The notes: a model not told the origin generated them from the letters alone. 64,000 bases of DNA from Muscardinus avellanarius (GCA_963383645.1 OY726561.1:136858904-136922903), one strand, 5' to 3'. Shown: positions 39,691 to 51,169, counted from the stretch's first letter. A program made the numbers and translations.

Positions 39691-41264
39691 AGCGGCCAAA
39701 GTCTCCTTATAAACCCCAGCTCTATGACTCGAAAGGCCAGCTCTGTTTCTGCAACAAGAATTTTGAATAACTTTTACCAATGTCCAAATTTGTCCTTTTT
39801 AGGGCACAAACATTAGAAAAGAACATCTACACTAATATATCCGAATATTAGGTTATCTCAGCATCTCAACTTTTACTGAAATTCACCATTTCTTCAAAAC
39901 TCGTTATAACAATATCTCACGGGGAGGGGATAACTTCATAACTTGTTCTAACACTATCTTCATGAGTCTGTGGCTGAATGCGGCTTTTCATTTACTTGAG
40001 AGATAAACCCCAAAGGCTTCTGACCACAATAATGCTCCTTGGGGTGAGTGAAATTTGATTTCAGACAGGGAACGTACATTATTCAGCTGAGGGCTCTATT
40101 CTCATGAGATGAAAAGAGGTACAAGCGTTTGTTTCTTTATTAAAAATCACTTTAGAAAATGGTAGGGGGCATATGGACTCTTGAGATCCGAGCCTGAAAT
40201 TGTCCCAACTCTGAATCAGCCAACACTGTGAAAGGGCCTGGGCTGGCCTGCCCTTCCATGGACCTTACCACCTCCCTAGTGCCATTTTACAAGAGCGGAC
40301 ATGCATTTAATTTTAGTTACTTTTCATCAATGGTGATAGAAGTTTTTTTTTTTTTTTTTTTTAAAGAATCAAGAAAACCAATAAAAATACCTCTTGGTAT
40401 TGCTACTTGGGAGTGAAATCGATTCTTTCTGCAGATAAGAGAATTATTACAGGAGACAAATACCCCCATCTTCAGAAATAATCCTTATACCACGATTTAA
40501 ATTTAATTGCCTGAAAAAGCAATCCTATTTGAAGGAAGCAGAGGAAACACTCTTGGGTGAGTCAGCACGGATGACAGCAGGGTGACGCTATGTGAGAGCA
40601 GGGGGGCACTGGCGTGTGATAGTGACACCAACGGTGTGTTTTTGTACCCTCTAGTTTTCCTTAGCTTCTCAACTCTCAATTGATGTTTTTTAAAAGTAAA
40701 ACACTAAATGACACATAAAACAGTGGCTTCACTTTTATTACCATACTCTTAGGAGGCGTTTAAAAATTTTTAGTCATATTGCTATCAGCTCCCAATAGCC
40801 CCAGGGAAGATTTTTGATGAAAAAAAAAAAAAACACAAAACTTCTTTCCTTATGTTTAATACCACCAATTTTGTTTTGCCTAAAGATGCCCTGTATTTTC
40901 ACACAGAGGAGTAACGAATACAAATGCTTATTATCCAAAAAGGCACTTCTAGTAAATTAAATTAATTCAAATCCCATCAAGTAATGCAGAGGACCAAGCC
41001 CTTCAGAGAGTGGGAAGTTATTATTCAAACACAACAAATCTAAGACCTTGCACTCACTATCTGGTCTATCTTTGGTAAAGGATGGCAGGGTTTCCATCTG
41101 CGCTGTCCCCTCGTTCTACAGAATTTGATTTCCACTTTGCCAGCTGCCGCTGGAAGCGATTCAAGTTGACCATCTCTTAGCTCGTCTTCTGTTATCTGAC
41201 TGAGGTGATGGGTCCTGCTTCCAACGTGAACTAGACCAGACACAGGGGTAGAAGAGGAACTTTC
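39691..41264. other. Unassigned AT-rich unique sequence
   Basis: About 1.6 kb without SINEs or L1, unusual in this window; only A/T runs at 40335-40360 and 40820-40835. No exon seen. Confidence 0.45.
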
Positions 41265-41436
41265 AAGCCAGGAGTAATGGCACACTCCTGCCTTTTTAAA
41301 GGAGGCTAAGACAGGAGAGGACTGTGGGTTTGAGGCCAGCCTCAGCAACTTGGGGAGACCTTGTTTCACAATAAAAAATAAAAAGAGCTGGGGGTGTAGC
41401 TCAGAGGTAGAAAGCCCCTGGGTTTAATCCCCAGTA
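41265..41436 (+). mobile_element. B1-dID SINE, old
   Basis: AGCCAGGAGTAATGGCACAC to GGTTTAATCCCCAGTATC. Confidence 0.85.
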
Positions 41437-41685
41437 TCTCCTCTCATTTCACTTTTGCAAGAAGGTGGGCTGGAGTTGTGCAGAGGACGTTCCCACCTGG
41501 TGGGCTAGCTGGCGAAACCACTCAACGTCTTGCTTGGGCAGGATCTTAAAAATAAAAGCTTCCTAATTTGTCAGGGGCTTGAAAGTTGGCTCAGCTAGCG
41601 GCAGGAAGTTGGCAAAATGGAGCCTTCAGTTCCATTCTAATTCAGGAATGTGTATTATGTTAATCTTTGGCTTGAGCACATCTAA
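41437..41685. other. Unassigned sequence
   Basis: No recognised repeat. Confidence 0.3.
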
Positions 41686-41830
41686 TCCAGTGTTGGACGG
41701 GGTCCAGCCTTGCTCACTTAATGGACAGCATTTGTCAAGGGCTCACTCTGCGCCAGCCCCTGTGTGCAGCCTGGGAACGGACGCAAGGAAAGGTCCTACC
41801 CTTGAGGTGTGTGATAAAAGCTTTCCTGGA
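41686..41830 (+). mobile_element. Possible MIR SINE, 5' part
   Basis: AGCATTTGTCAAGGGCTCAC, TCTGCGCCAGCCCCTGTG, then AAGGAAAGGTCCTACCCTTG look like a diverged MIR start. Confidence 0.45.
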
Positions 41831-42690
41831 GGGACCTGTTAGATTCAAAGGAAGGAATCCCAAGGCAGGCGCGGCCGACTCTCCCAACAGTGTGGTCCCA
41901 CTGGTGCAGAGTTGGAGGACAGACGCTATGAGGAAGGCCAGCGAGCCTAGATGTAGAGTCTATCTACCGGAGTTAGCATTTCCTAAAAAATACCTGCTGA
42001 TAATGTGGCTCTTCTTTGAGTCTCAGGAAAAGCAACTTGTCCGACAAGGCAGAATCATGCCAAGTTCTGTTTCCTGTTGTTCTTAGGTAGCACGAGGCTT
42101 GTGGAATGCAACACTTTTCTCCAAGCTCCATTCACACAAGATCTCGCCCATTGTCCCTGGCTGCAGAAAGCAATGCGTGCTACACCACTTTCTAAAAAGG
42201 CCCAGAGAAAGCTTCATTTAGCCAGGTTATTTGGCTTAGTTAAAATAAGAAAATAGTATAGAAGCTAGCATTGGAAACGAGGCTCAGTGTCCCCTAGCCC
42301 AAGCCCGGACCTTTCTCCACAAAGCTTTGCTTGAGCAAACTGATGATAAATGCAGAATCCACGGCAGGGGAGTTGGGGCTAGGGCATCTATCTGTCTGAG
42401 CAAAGAAGGAGGCGAGCTTGGTGCTTTAGAGTGTGGGACAGATGCTTGAAAAAAAAAAAAAAACACTTGATGAAAACCAACTCCAGGGTTCCCATAGTGG
42501 GTGGGCTGAAAAAAACAACCCACACAAACCCGCTGTCACTTGCAGGACACCGGGATGGGTGGCTCCTGCTAGACATATTTTATAGCAGCAGAGTTTCAAG
42601 TTCTGGTCATGCTGTTTATTTCTCCTCTAAGGACAATCATGCCGAAGTGAGGACCACAGAGGAAGGCGGCCATGATGAGATCAAAGGACG
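41831..42690. other. Unassigned unique sequence
   Basis: About 860 bases without recognised repeats; the end joins an L1. Confidence 0.35.
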
Positions 42691-42696
42691 CTGGAT

Positions 42697-43616
42697 AACC
42701 CAGTCAAAATCTGGGCAAGTGAAATAAATAGACACTCCACAAAAGAAGAAATTCAAATGGCCAATAAATGTATGAAAAAGTGTTCAACATCACTGGCCAT
42801 CAGAGAGATGCAAATCAAAACTACCCTGAGATTTCACCTAACTCCAACTAGAATGGCCATCATTCAAAACACAAACAACAACAGATGCTGGCGAGGATGT
42901 GGAGAAGTGGGAACTCTAAAACATTGTTGGTGGGCTTGCAAATTAGTGCAACCACTTTGGAAAACAGTATGGAGAATTCTCAGAAGAATGGGAACAAATC
43001 TACCATTCGATCCAGCAATACCACTTCTGGGTATCTACCCCAAAGAAAGGAAACCAAACTACCAAACTAATGCATGTGTATCTATGTTCATAGCTGCTCA
43101 ATTCACCACAGCCAAACTATGGAACCAGCCAAGATGTCCATCAACAGATGAATGGATTACAAAACTGTGGGATAGGTACACAATAGAACTTTACTCAGCC
43201 ATAAGAAAGAACAAAATTACGTCATTTACAGGGAAATGGATGAAGCTGGAGAACGTTATGCTAAGTGAGATTAGTCAGTCACAAAAAGTAAGAAATCAGA
43301 AGCTCTCCCTAATATGCAGAAGCTAGGGAGAAAATGGGTCACAGGAGGAACTATACACGAAAGAGAAGACACCATAGATGAGCAAATAAGGCGGCCCAAC
43401 TGAGGGCAAGGGAGGGGGGAAGAGGGAAACACCCTAATATACATGATGTACATTCACAGACACATCAAAGTCAACCACTAAGCCAAACATGAGAGGGAGG
43501 GAGGGGAGGGAATGGGGGGCATTGGGGAAGGGCTAAATGAGTGATGTGTGCATGTGTGCCTCCACCATCTCGTACTCCATTAAGATGTATGACTACAATG
43601 CACCAATTAAAAAAAG
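42697..43616 (+). mobile_element. L1, 5' truncated, with ORF2 end and full 3'UTR
   Basis: Begins within ORF2 at ATAACCCAGTCAAAATCTGG, runs through the ORF2 stop at 43326, a G-rich 3'UTR (43405-43530) and ends ATGACTACAATGCACCAATT, AAAAAAAG. The best preserved L1 3' end in the window. Confidence 0.93.
42757..43326 (+). pseudogene. L1 ORF2p C-terminal remnant, 189 codons
   Basis: ORF2p is the endonuclease/reverse transcriptase of L1; only its end is present. The open frame keeps the Cys/His motif CX3CX7HX4C (C44, C48, H56, C61 of the frame) and then the usual C-terminal region down to a natural stop (…QKLSLICRS). Upstream stops at 42700-42756 and the missing EN and RT domains make it non-functional. 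That 570 bases remain open shows limited age. Confidence 0.9.
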
Positions 43617-43749
43617 AAAGGAATTTGGATTCCAACCCAGACCCTGGCACTGGGCTTAACGAGGACCGGGCAGGGAACGCGCCACTGTGAGGTTGAAACA
43701 ACAGACCTGCAGGAGCTCAGCGGTTACACTTTCATTCCGAGAAGTCTTA
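43617..43749. other. Unassigned sequence between two L1 tails
   Basis: Nothing recognised. Confidence 0.3.
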
Positions 43750-44262
43750 GTAAGAACACATACTCAGCCCCAAAAGAACAAAATTATGTCACTTGTAGGA
43801 AAACGGATGAAGCTAGAGAATTTTATTCTGCTGAGTGAGATCAGCCCGCCTCAGAAAGTCAAGGGTCCTATGTTTTCTCTCGTATGTGGGATCAAGAGAG
43901 AAAATAAGAAAGCAAAGGGGAATTCAGATAGATGAGGAGAGACCAGGAGAGCAGGGGAGGGGCTGGGGAGAGAGGTGGGGAGGAAGAACACGGTTGGCAT
44001 AGCGCTACGGCACCAGTGGGAGGTATTGCTGTCAAGGTCACTAACATGCACGCGGAGGGGCAGAGGGCGGGCTGCAGCAGGACCCACACCACGTGCAGTG
44101 TGCACAGCGTCCTCCATCGCGCTGGACCTCGCCATGATCTCTAATCCCGGGGCACCAGGAACGGGGTGGGGACGGGGAAGGGCTGGATGAGGGACGTGTG
44201 CATGGATGCCCCTACCGTCTTGCACTCCATTAAGGTGTATGACTACGATGCACCAATAAAAA
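43750..44262 (+). mobile_element. L1 3' end, sense
   Basis: CAAAAGAACAAAATTATGTC, GGATGAAGCTAGAGAATTTT, a long G-rich 3'UTR (GGGAGGGGCTGGGGAGAG) and TGACTACGATGCACCAATAA. Confidence 0.9.
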
Positions 44263-44359
44263 GGTGTTTAAAAGAGAACCCACAGTTATAAAAGAGCCTC
44301 CTCTTCTACTGAGCACCATGGGGAGAAGTTTGCAAACCTGCCCTTTCTTGAACTTCACT

Positions 44360-44404
<45 letters not shown>
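44360..44404. repeat. (CA)n microsatellite
   Basis: About 22 CA units, not attached to a SINE. Confidence 0.97.
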
Positions 44405-44406
<2 letters not shown>

Positions 44407-45149
44407 CCGTCTGCCCTCGTATAAGAGAACGGCAGCCTTTTCTTTGCTAATCTGGTGAATTTCCCCTCACCCTTCACGATTCCCACCAAGTGTTTCCTAA
44501 TGAAATCAGCACTTGTTACAAACTCCCATTTATGGACCTCGCTCTGGATGTGGTGGGCGCAAAGTTCTGCTGTTAGGGAGTTCCCGGGCGGTGGTGGGGT
44601 TCCGAGACACAGCCAGGATTGGGGAGCACAGCAGATCCTGCTCTGAACTTGGGAAAACCGACCTCTCACATCTAGCACCATGCGAGACCCAGAAGCCAGG
44701 GAAGGCCAGGGTAAAACGAAAAGAGCTGAAGAGGCCCCAGGTCTGGCCAGGCACCTGCCTCAGAGCTGGAGCGGAATTGGATGGCGTTATTAGGGACACA
44801 GAAGCCAGAGGACCAAAGAGCTGAGGCAGACAGGACATCCCAGGGCCTCATCACAGACAAAATTTACCATTTTCTCTTGAGCAAGGTTCAGGGGAAACCC
44901 ACAGCTCCATGAAGCTGTCCCGTGAAAATACTCAGCGGTAGTACTTTAAACCTTCTCCCCTTCTGATATTTCCATTTCCAAGGTTTTATGGGGAGCCAGA
45001 AGGAAAACAGCCCAGTGCTTGCTCTGATGGATGGCTCCCGCTGCTATCAACGGGCTCAGTATGGACGTCCGAATGCTACAGTGGTTCCATAACACAATCC
45101 CCTCGCGGCCTTGAACTCCCATCTTTGTAAAATATCCCACACAGAAGCA
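44405..45149. other. Unassigned unique sequence
   Basis: GC-moderate, no recognised repeats; frames overlap on both strands without splice support. Confidence 0.4.
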
Positions 45150-45580
45150 AAATCGTGTTTAGTTGTTATTGTGGGAGCAGCTGGCACGGGCGCGGCGTGG
45201 GTCCCACTTAAGACACCCGAGCATCTCCGGGAGCGTCATTTAGCACCTCGACTCCTGGCAACGTGACTTCTTATTTGCATAACGTCTCCGGGTCCTTCTT
45301 CATTTTTCATTGTAATTGAGGTGCATTCCCGAGTCCCTGGGCTTATTTATGACATGTGTTCCTCCCCTGTTAAGTTCAGGTGGCACTATAAAGTGAAGTG
45401 AGGTGATGATCAGAGAGAAAAGTTACGTGTCATTTTTCTTCAGCTGTTGTGCTCTGTACTCTGCCTGCCGTGGACCACTTGCCATCGATTTCCCCTTCGT
45501 TGCATAACTTAACTTCGGGCCCTGTGTTTGGAACTGGCTCGCTTATTTTCATCTGAAGATAACTGAAGGGCTGATGCCTC
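45150..45580. other. Repeat-free block, possible conserved non-coding element
   Basis: Contains an octamer-like TATTTGCATAACG (45271-45283), ATTGTAATTGAGG, CATCTGAAGATAACTG, and CpG-bearing GGGCGCGGCGTGGG. No open frame stands out. Confidence 0.35.
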
Positions 45581-45989
45581 CCTGGCCCCTTTCAGGTCAT
45601 TGGCAGACTGTCGTCCTAATGGGGTCTTACCTGGCCACCTCGTCTAGAGTCTCACTTGGTCCCTGCTTGGCATGGCGTGAGTCTTCAATCCACACCCGTG
45701 CTCAGGGCTTGGTCACCAGCTGGCAGCTCTACCGGGAGGGGGTGGAACCTTCAGTAGGGGCCCTGATGGGAGCACAGCCTCGAGGGGGATAGTGAGACCT
45801 GACCCCTCCTGTTTCTCTCTGCTTCCTGGTAACCATGGGAAGCAGCTTTGCTCTGGTACATACCTCCACCGATGGAATTGAGCCTGTACTGATTGTTAAT
45901 AAGAGATGTATTAATTGCTAATAAGAACAAGTTTTCATCCTTAGGCAAAATAATAAAATCCTTTTCTCTGTCTCTAAACTATTGCCAAA
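45581..45989. other. Unassigned sequence
   Basis: No recognised repeat; frames without support. Confidence 0.3.
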
Positions 45990-46720
45990 GGCTGCAGCTA
46001 GGGTTGACCTTGGTCAGCTAAAAGTTGGCTGTTAGCCCAGTTGGACACTGAATGTTAAAACACATACCCCTAAACGTAGAAAAAGGATTATATAGACCCT
46101 CACAACAGTTTAGACTAAAGGTAAAGAAAAAAAGCAAGCTATATTAACCCAACATTAAGTACTAATTACACAAAATAGATATAGCCCCCAAACTCCATAC
46201 TTCAAAAGACTATTTTCCTGTGTCTTTCTTTTCTTTATTATAAAACAAGTTTTCAACATAATAAGCAACTAAGTTTTCAACATAATAAGTAACTTCTAGC
46301 AGACAGAGAGAGAGAGAGGCTGAAAACTCACCAAGGACACAGGTGGACAGTACATGCGTTAAACTTCAAAGCGGGCATGTACCACATAGCCCTGACCTTG
46401 CTAACCAAGTAACACATTTTGATCAGTGATGTAGCAGAAAAGACTTACATGGCAGAGATAACTGGTGGGCCTGCACCTGCTTTTGGTGGGAAAAGAAGAC
46501 TATTAGCTAAGAAGGATGGGAGAAAGGGAGATAACGAATCTTTATCAAAATGTTATGTGTTCAGAGGCTTCAGTGTCTTACTTTCAAAGCACTCCACCGC
46601 GTCCCTCTGACACAGTGCTTTGATTGTTCTGTCCATTCTTTCTATCTTTGTAATAATAAGACTTTGCTTAAGTGTTCAGCAGTGCAGTTCTGGCTATTTT
46701 TTTCTAAATTTGCTAAGAAC
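45990..46720. mobile_element. Possible diverged LTR element
   Basis: TTTGTAATAATAAGACTTTG after a CT-rich GTCCATTCTTTCTATC stretch (46634-46672) resembles the R/U5 part of a retroviral LTR. Upstream is a tandem repeat of about 22 bases (AAGTTTTCAACATAATAAG, twice at 46247-46292). No matching ends or duplication found. Confidence 0.25.
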
Positions 46721-46825
46721 ACGAACCCACGGCTACATCTCAAACAGTTATACCCACCATGATGGTTTGCCCAACCACAGGCCCAAAGCGATGAAGCCAA
46801 CTTACCGTGAACTGAAACCTCTGCT

Positions 46826-46862
46826 AGGATTACAAGGGTGCGCCACCACGCCCTGCCAGGTG
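46826..46862 (-). mobile_element. B1 SINE head only, antisense
   Basis: GCTAGGATTACAAGGGTGCG and CCACCACGCCCTGCC, the first 37 bases of a B1 half and nothing of the rest. Confidence 0.75.
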
Positions 46863-47022
46863 CAGGTTTTTTCCCGCAATATTTTCATCCTGAGTCTGAT
46901 TGAATCTGCAGATGAGATGCCCGTGGAGACAGAGGGCCCACTTTATTTTAGCAAGCATTCTCCCCATGAGGACTTTCTGTTTCTTTGCCTTTGAGAACAC
47001 ATGGCATTTGGATAGTATCAGT

Positions 47023-47226
47023 TTTTATTTTTCAGGACTAGGGATTGAACCCAGGGACATTTGACCTCTGAGCTACACCCCTAGTCCTATTTTTTTATTC
47101 TTTATCTTGAAATAGCCTAAGTTGCAGAACGCCTCACTAAGTAGCTGAGGCTGGCCTCGAACCTGTGATCCTCCTGTCTCATCCTCCCAAGTACTGGGAT
47201 TACAAGTGTGTGCCACCACACCCTGA
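47023..47226 (-). mobile_element. B1-dID SINE, antisense
   Basis: CAGGACTAGGGATTGAACCC to GTGTGCCACCACACCCTG. Confidence 0.93.
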
Positions 47227-47452
47227 TGGTATCAGTTTTTTTTTTTTTTTAAAGATAAACAACTAAGCCACATCAAGTTTAGTCTGGTTTCTTTCATCTG
47301 GGTAGATATGTTTTTGGGTAAAGAAAGAGTCTTTAAAGGCCTCTCTTACTTATTTCCTGACAATTTAGAGACATTGGAGTTTTACTTAATTAAATGGACC
47401 AGAATGTTACTTATCTGTTATAATACAATTTTATTTTATTTTATTTATTTGT
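47227..47452. other. Unassigned AT-rich sequence
   Basis: T run at 47238-47252; otherwise nothing recognised. Confidence 0.3.
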
Positions 47453-47655
47453 TTTGTGGTACTGGGGATGAAACTCAGGGGCATTCTACCTCCAAGCTAT
47501 ACCTCCAGTCCTATTTTTCCTTCTTTATTTTAAAACAGGGTCTCACTAAATTGCGAAGGGCCTCATTAAGTAGCTGAGGCTGGCCTTGAACCTGCAATCC
47601 TCCTGTCTCAGCCTCCCAAGTACTGAGATTACAAGCGTGCACCATCACAGCTGTA
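47453..47655 (-). mobile_element. B1-dID SINE, antisense
   Basis: TTGTGGTACTGGGGATGAAA to GCGTGCACCATCACAGC. Confidence 0.93.
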
Positions 47656-47999
47656 TAGAACAATTTTAGAAGAACCAGGAAAAAAAATGAGTTTTGGGCA
47701 GGAAGTCCCACCTTCCTGATTTTGTTCTGCATAATTCTGATCATGAAGGGCATATATGTTAACTTATCCCGTGGTTCAGGCTCAACATACACAAATGACT
47801 GATAGGGTAAGAAACAATTGCTATTTTCTCCTGAGGATATAATTCTCTCTTTACTCCTGGGGTGTGATAAAACATAATTAAATTGTTCTTGTCTTGAAGT
47901 CTCTAGATCCACCATCCTGAACCCAGTCCCAGGGTCCCTGGAGAGTGTGGGGTGAGGGTGGCGTCTTTACACACACCTGTGACCCGGCCACAGCAGTGA
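47656..47999. other. Unassigned sequence
   Basis: No recognised repeat. Confidence 0.3.
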
Positions 48000-48560
48000 A
48001 ATCCTCCATTCGCTTCCCCTGAAATTGTTTGCTCTTGAACCCGAGTAGTGATCATCTATGTCGAACAAATGATTGATCTGTCTACCTGACTTCACAGGAG
48101 TATTTGCTTTACCGATTGGTGAGAAGCCCTAACCAAAAGTCTTTGAGTTGTTTTAGTCAAGGGCAAAATTCACAAGGAAGCCATCTATTTCTGTAAGGCG
48201 CTGAACGTATCCTGGAGTGGGAAGTTGTAGGGAAATCTTATCACCGCAACCTCTCCGTAGCATCTTTTCTAGCATCTGCCATGGAGGCGATATCATTTTG
48301 ATGTAGCTCCTCCCAGAGACAAGCAGAAATCTCACAGAGCCAAGAAAACCGTCCTGGCAGGCAGAATGGATCGGCCAGAAGTAACTCCATTAACCTTTGT
48401 GACAACTCGGGGCGCAGTGGGACTCTATCCTGTCACATTTATCAATAGCTCGCGCAGGGGTAAATACACCAACGACACTGTATTGTATATTTGACAACTC
48501 CGCGGGGCTTTGTTTAAGCAGTTCTTACTGGGTTAATAGAAATCACTGGCCTAGGTCACT
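48000..48560. other. Repeat-free block, possible conserved non-coding element
   Basis: No SINE, L1 or LTR in about 560 bases. CpG retained at GCTCGCGCAGGGG and CTCCGCGGGGC; TTACCGATTGG and TTGACAACTCC are TF-site-like. Conservation not testable here. Confidence 0.3.
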
Positions 48561-48821
48561 CAGATGCATAGATATGCTCAGCTTCGCTTTGTTAAAAAAA
48601 AAAAAAAGACTTTATAAGTAAGGTTTTGGGAGAATTTAAATCCATTTCTTTATCAGTAATTTGCTTATACATAAAACCTCACTACATAAAACTGTCTGCA
48701 GCAGGTGAACTATTAAAAAAAAAAACAACACAAAACTTCATGAACACACACACAACTTCTCACTCCAAGATATGTTCAGCACCTTACAGACATAGATGGC
48801 CTCCTTGCGCGTTTGTGAAGT
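48561..48821. other. Unassigned AT-rich sequence
   Basis: A runs at 48594-48607 and 48713-48725; nothing else recognised. Confidence 0.3.
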
Positions 48822-48893
48822 TTTGTGGTGTGGTGGTGCCTACCTGTAATCCCAGTACTTGGGAGGCTGAGAAGGGAGGATCGCAGGGTGACC
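48822..48893 (+). mobile_element. B1-type SINE fragment, 5' half
   Basis: TTTGTGGTGTGGTGGTGCCT to GGAGGATCGCAGGGTGACC; the remainder is missing. Confidence 0.8.
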
Positions 48894-49339
48894 ATGTAGA
48901 AGGCCTACATATGCCGGTCATGAGTGAATGGGCTTTCCTGTGCTACAGCCATTGGAGCTCTGTAAATGTGGGAGGAGAGGGCTAGCCGTGGAGAACCAAG
49001 CTTTATTCTGCTTGTTGATGGGGACCAGGGTTCCACCAGGAGAGCTGGGCAGGATGGGGCTGGGTGTGGTGTGCTCAGCCAAGGTCCCCTGCTGCCTCTT
49101 GTGGCCAAGCGTTGATGAACAGAGTAGAGCATATGGAAGATGGAAGACAAGGCTGGCGGCAGGGCAAGGGAGCCTTCCTTCTAACCCCTGAGCCTCGGGC
49201 GACTCCAGTGGTCCCCTGGCCAGAGGACTCGGCTCAGACAGCTCTAGAATTGAGCTGTCTAGTGGGGAGCCTCCAGGCACAGCGGCCGTGAGCCCGAAAG
49301 CAACACCAGGCATCACCAAGCATTTTTATCTTCCTTTGA
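48894..49339. other. Unassigned GC-moderate sequence
   Basis: Many overlapping short frames on both strands; none with family likeness or exon borders. Confidence 0.35.
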
Positions 49340-49800
49340 CAAATCTTTCTTTTTGTGAAAGTCAGCACAGGCGAGGCAGTTTGCTGTCCTCGTTATAAAC
49401 GTCGTTTATCAGCAGATGGGACCGTCACTGCCGAAGGTGTGCGGAATTCAGCCTCATCTGGACCGACCCCAGGACAGAGCTGGAGAGATGTGTTGGGAAA
49501 GGTTCCCTGATTTCAACCTCCTACTTGTCTCACAGAAAGCAGATCACAGAGGCAAGCTGCTGATTATGGGAGCTTTCTGTTTGCCCAGATTCTAAAGAAA
49601 AAAAGAAACTTGCACTTTCCTGTAATTAAACTGTAAGGAGTTAATTGTGAATAAATTGCACAGTGTATACGAAATCTGTCACTTTTCAGAATTAGCTCTG
49701 AGGATGAAACCGGGATGACGGCATAATTAAGACCCGGAATGCGGGGGTTTCAGGTGGCTTGTATGCAGGTTGGAGTACGTGTGTGGGCTTTTATTTTCTG
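49340..49800. other. Repeat-free block, possible conserved non-coding element
   Basis: AT-rich motifs TCCTGTAATTAAACTGTAAG and GAGTTAATTGTGAATAAATT, CGTTATAAACGTCGTTTATC (a near-palindrome at 49390-49410). No transposable element. Confidence 0.35.
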
Positions 49801-49984
49801 AGATCTTAGTTGTGTTTTTATTTCTTCACCATGATCAGAGAGATTACCCAGACTGCACGCAGGATGCTGGGTTATCAGTCTGAGGGGAAAAAAAAAAAAA
49901 AGGACTTGTTCCCCTGCCCTTTTGTTAAGTTGTCTACATCTAGAGGTAGAAATAAATCATCTCCCACCTCACTCTTTACAAAAA

Positions 49985-50165
49985 TCCTAAGGAAACAGCT
50001 CCAATGATGCTCTGCGTATATACAAAATTATAACTGTGGATGTTGTACAAATGGGGATGGGGAGGGAGCAAGGGAAACACACCGAGAATGCTTCTGTATG
50101 CCCGTATGTTTCCGTCATTCTGAACTTAGTTATGGTGTGGAATTACAATGCACCAATAAAAGTAG
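49985..50165 (+). mobile_element. L1 3'UTR end, sense, short
   Basis: GGGGATGGGGAGGGAGCAAG, then GTTATGGTGTGGAATTACAA and TGCACCAATAAAAG. Only the last ~170 bases of L1. Confidence 0.8.
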
Positions 50166-50204
50166 AGTTAAAACATCCTATTTACATTTTTTTAAAATTG
50201 CACA

Positions 50205-50275
50205 AATGTACTAGGGATGGATCCCAGGGCATGCTACCTCTGAGCTACACTCCCAGCCCTATTTTTATTCTTTAT
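50205..50275 (-). mobile_element. ID-type SINE half, antisense
   Basis: CTAGGGATGGATCCCAGGGC to GCTACACTCCCAGCCC. Confidence 0.85.
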
Positions 50276-50289
50276 TTTATTTTTATTTA

Positions 50290-50488
50290 TCTTTTTTTTT
50301 TTGCTACTGAGGATGGAATCCAGGAGCATTCTACCTCCGAGCTACACCTCTCTCTCTAAGGTTCCCTCTAAGGCTCTCACTAAGTTGTGGAGAGCTTTAC
50401 TTAGTAGCTGAGGCTGGCTGCGAATCTGTGATCCTCTTATTTCAGCCTCCCAGGTATTGTGATTATAAGCACGTGCCATCACACCTGG
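50290..50488 (-). mobile_element. B1-dID SINE, antisense
   Basis: TTGCTACTGAGGATGGAATC to CACGTGCCATCACACCTGGC. Confidence 0.9.
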
Positions 50489-50629
50489 CCTTTTATTCTT
50501 TATTTTGAAACAGGGTCTCACTAAGTTGTGGAGGCCTCAGTAAGTAGCCGAGGCTGGCCACAAACCTATGATCCTCCTGTCTCAGCCTCCCAAGTACTAG
50601 GATTACAAGCTTGCGCCACCACGCCCAGC
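50489..50629 (-). mobile_element. B1-type SINE half, antisense
   Basis: TTTTATTCTTTATTTTGAAAC to TTGCGCCACCACGCCCAGC. Confidence 0.9.
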
Positions 50630-50796
50630 TAATAAATGACTTCTTAGTATTAAAAATCTAAGTAACGAAGAGAAGACAAAATTTCTCATTACTCTCTTTA
50701 CTCACCCCCTACTATGCGGCCAGAGAAAACAAACCTGTTTGTTTACACTTCCTGAGCATTTCTCATTTTGGAAAATGCTCTTATGCTGATATTTAT

Positions 50797-51140
50797 TTAT
50801 TTATTTATTTATTTTATATATTTTTATTTTTTTATTTTTTTTATTGGAGTATTATATTCATACAACTTATTGGGGTAAAAAACTTGTGTGTATAAACATG
50901 TACTCATCGCTGATTTAACCCCTACCCAAATACCACCCCATTCCCTCCCCGTCCCTCCCTTCCTTGCTTGGCTTAGTGATTGACTTCAATATGTTTAAGT
51001 ACATTGTGTGCTTTAGAGATTTTTCTCTTCCCCCTCCTTTCTCTTCCTTTAGGTTATCTTGTTTGCTCCTCTTTTCTCCCTAACTCTCACATATTAGGGA
51101 AAGCATCTGATTTCTTATTTTTTGTGACTGACTAATCTCA
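50797..51140 (-). mobile_element. L1 3' end, antisense, with target duplication
   Basis: TTATTGGAGTATTATATTCA back through a C-rich 3'UTR (CCATTCCCTCCCCGTCCCTC) to TTTTTTGTGACTGACTAATC. It is flanked by a perfect 16-base duplication TTATGCTGATATTTAT (50781-50796 and 51141-51156). A (TTTA)n run lies at its tail side. Confidence 0.93.
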
Positions 51141-51169
51141 TTATGCTGATATTTATAAACCTTGCTGTG

